Below are positions 63,321 to 64,000 of a stretch of DNA of 64,000 nucleotides, piece after piece. Position 1 is the first letter of the stretch. Every line of letters starts with the position of its first letter. The stretch comes from Anas platyrhynchos (taxonomy: Eukaryota; Chordata; Aves; Anseriformes; Anatidae). The translations under genes and the position numbers were made by a program. The stretch spans positions 14,643,501 to 14,707,500 of the forward strand of contig NC_092621.1 of assembly GCF_047663525.1 (NCBI RefSeq), in the 5' to 3' direction. Below the pieces are notes generated by a model, which worked only from the letters and a program-made list of their open reading frames with translations, was not told where the DNA came from and ran no database searches.

Positions 63321-64000
<680 letters not shown>

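Overview
This is vertebrate nuclear DNA, almost certainly from a bird. It carries exons of three neighbouring genes in the order PTGER4 (+ strand, 3' end only), TTC33 (- strand, complete coding region) and PRKAA1 (- strand, 3' end only). The same order is found on human chromosome 5p13, a segment that in birds belongs to the Z chromosome. The bird assignment rests on at least fourteen CR1 (chicken repeat 1) LINE fragments. Chicken repeat families of this kind suggest Galloanserae, but the species cannot be fixed from the sequence alone.

Layout. 1-3254 is PTGER4 intron. 3255-3848 is the last coding exon of the prostaglandin EP4 receptor, followed by about 1-1.5 kb of probable 3'UTR. About 5.4-8.7 kb is an AT-rich intergenic spacer between two converging genes, including an unusual G-poor block at 6.4-7.7 kb. 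About 8.7-11.2 kb is the possible TTC33 3'UTR or more spacer. TTC33 runs leftward from its ATG at 59914 to its stop at 11178 in four coding exons (59691-59914, 34415-34496, 20863-20994, 11178-11528) that join in frame to 262 codons plus stop, the human protein length. Its introns are about 25.2, 13.4 and 9.3 kb. All fourteen CR1 fragments lie in these introns, seven in each orientation. The TTC33 promoter is a CpG island (about 59.6-60.24 kb) with two matches to the ZNF143/SBS element. PRKAA1 ends just upstream of it: its last coding exon is 63321-63562, with a probable 2.8 kb 3'UTR reaching a poly(A) signal at 60567-60572. Only about half a kilobase of spacer is left between the PRKAA1 3' end and the TTC33 promoter.

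The three genes encode a Gs-coupled prostaglandin receptor, a small TPR protein and the AMPK alpha-1 catalytic subunit. They are neighbours by ancestral synteny and do not form an operon or shared pathway.

I found no undescribed biological system. The points most worth a second look are the duplicated ZNF143 sites, a possible poly(A)-tailed retrocopy at about 48.5-48.8 kb (unexpected in birds), a pair of near-identical CR1 copies in one intron, A-run expansions inside several CR1 copies, the G-poor block and an unidentified GC-richer block at 49.55-50.06 kb. Most other open frames here are chance frames or pieces of CR1.
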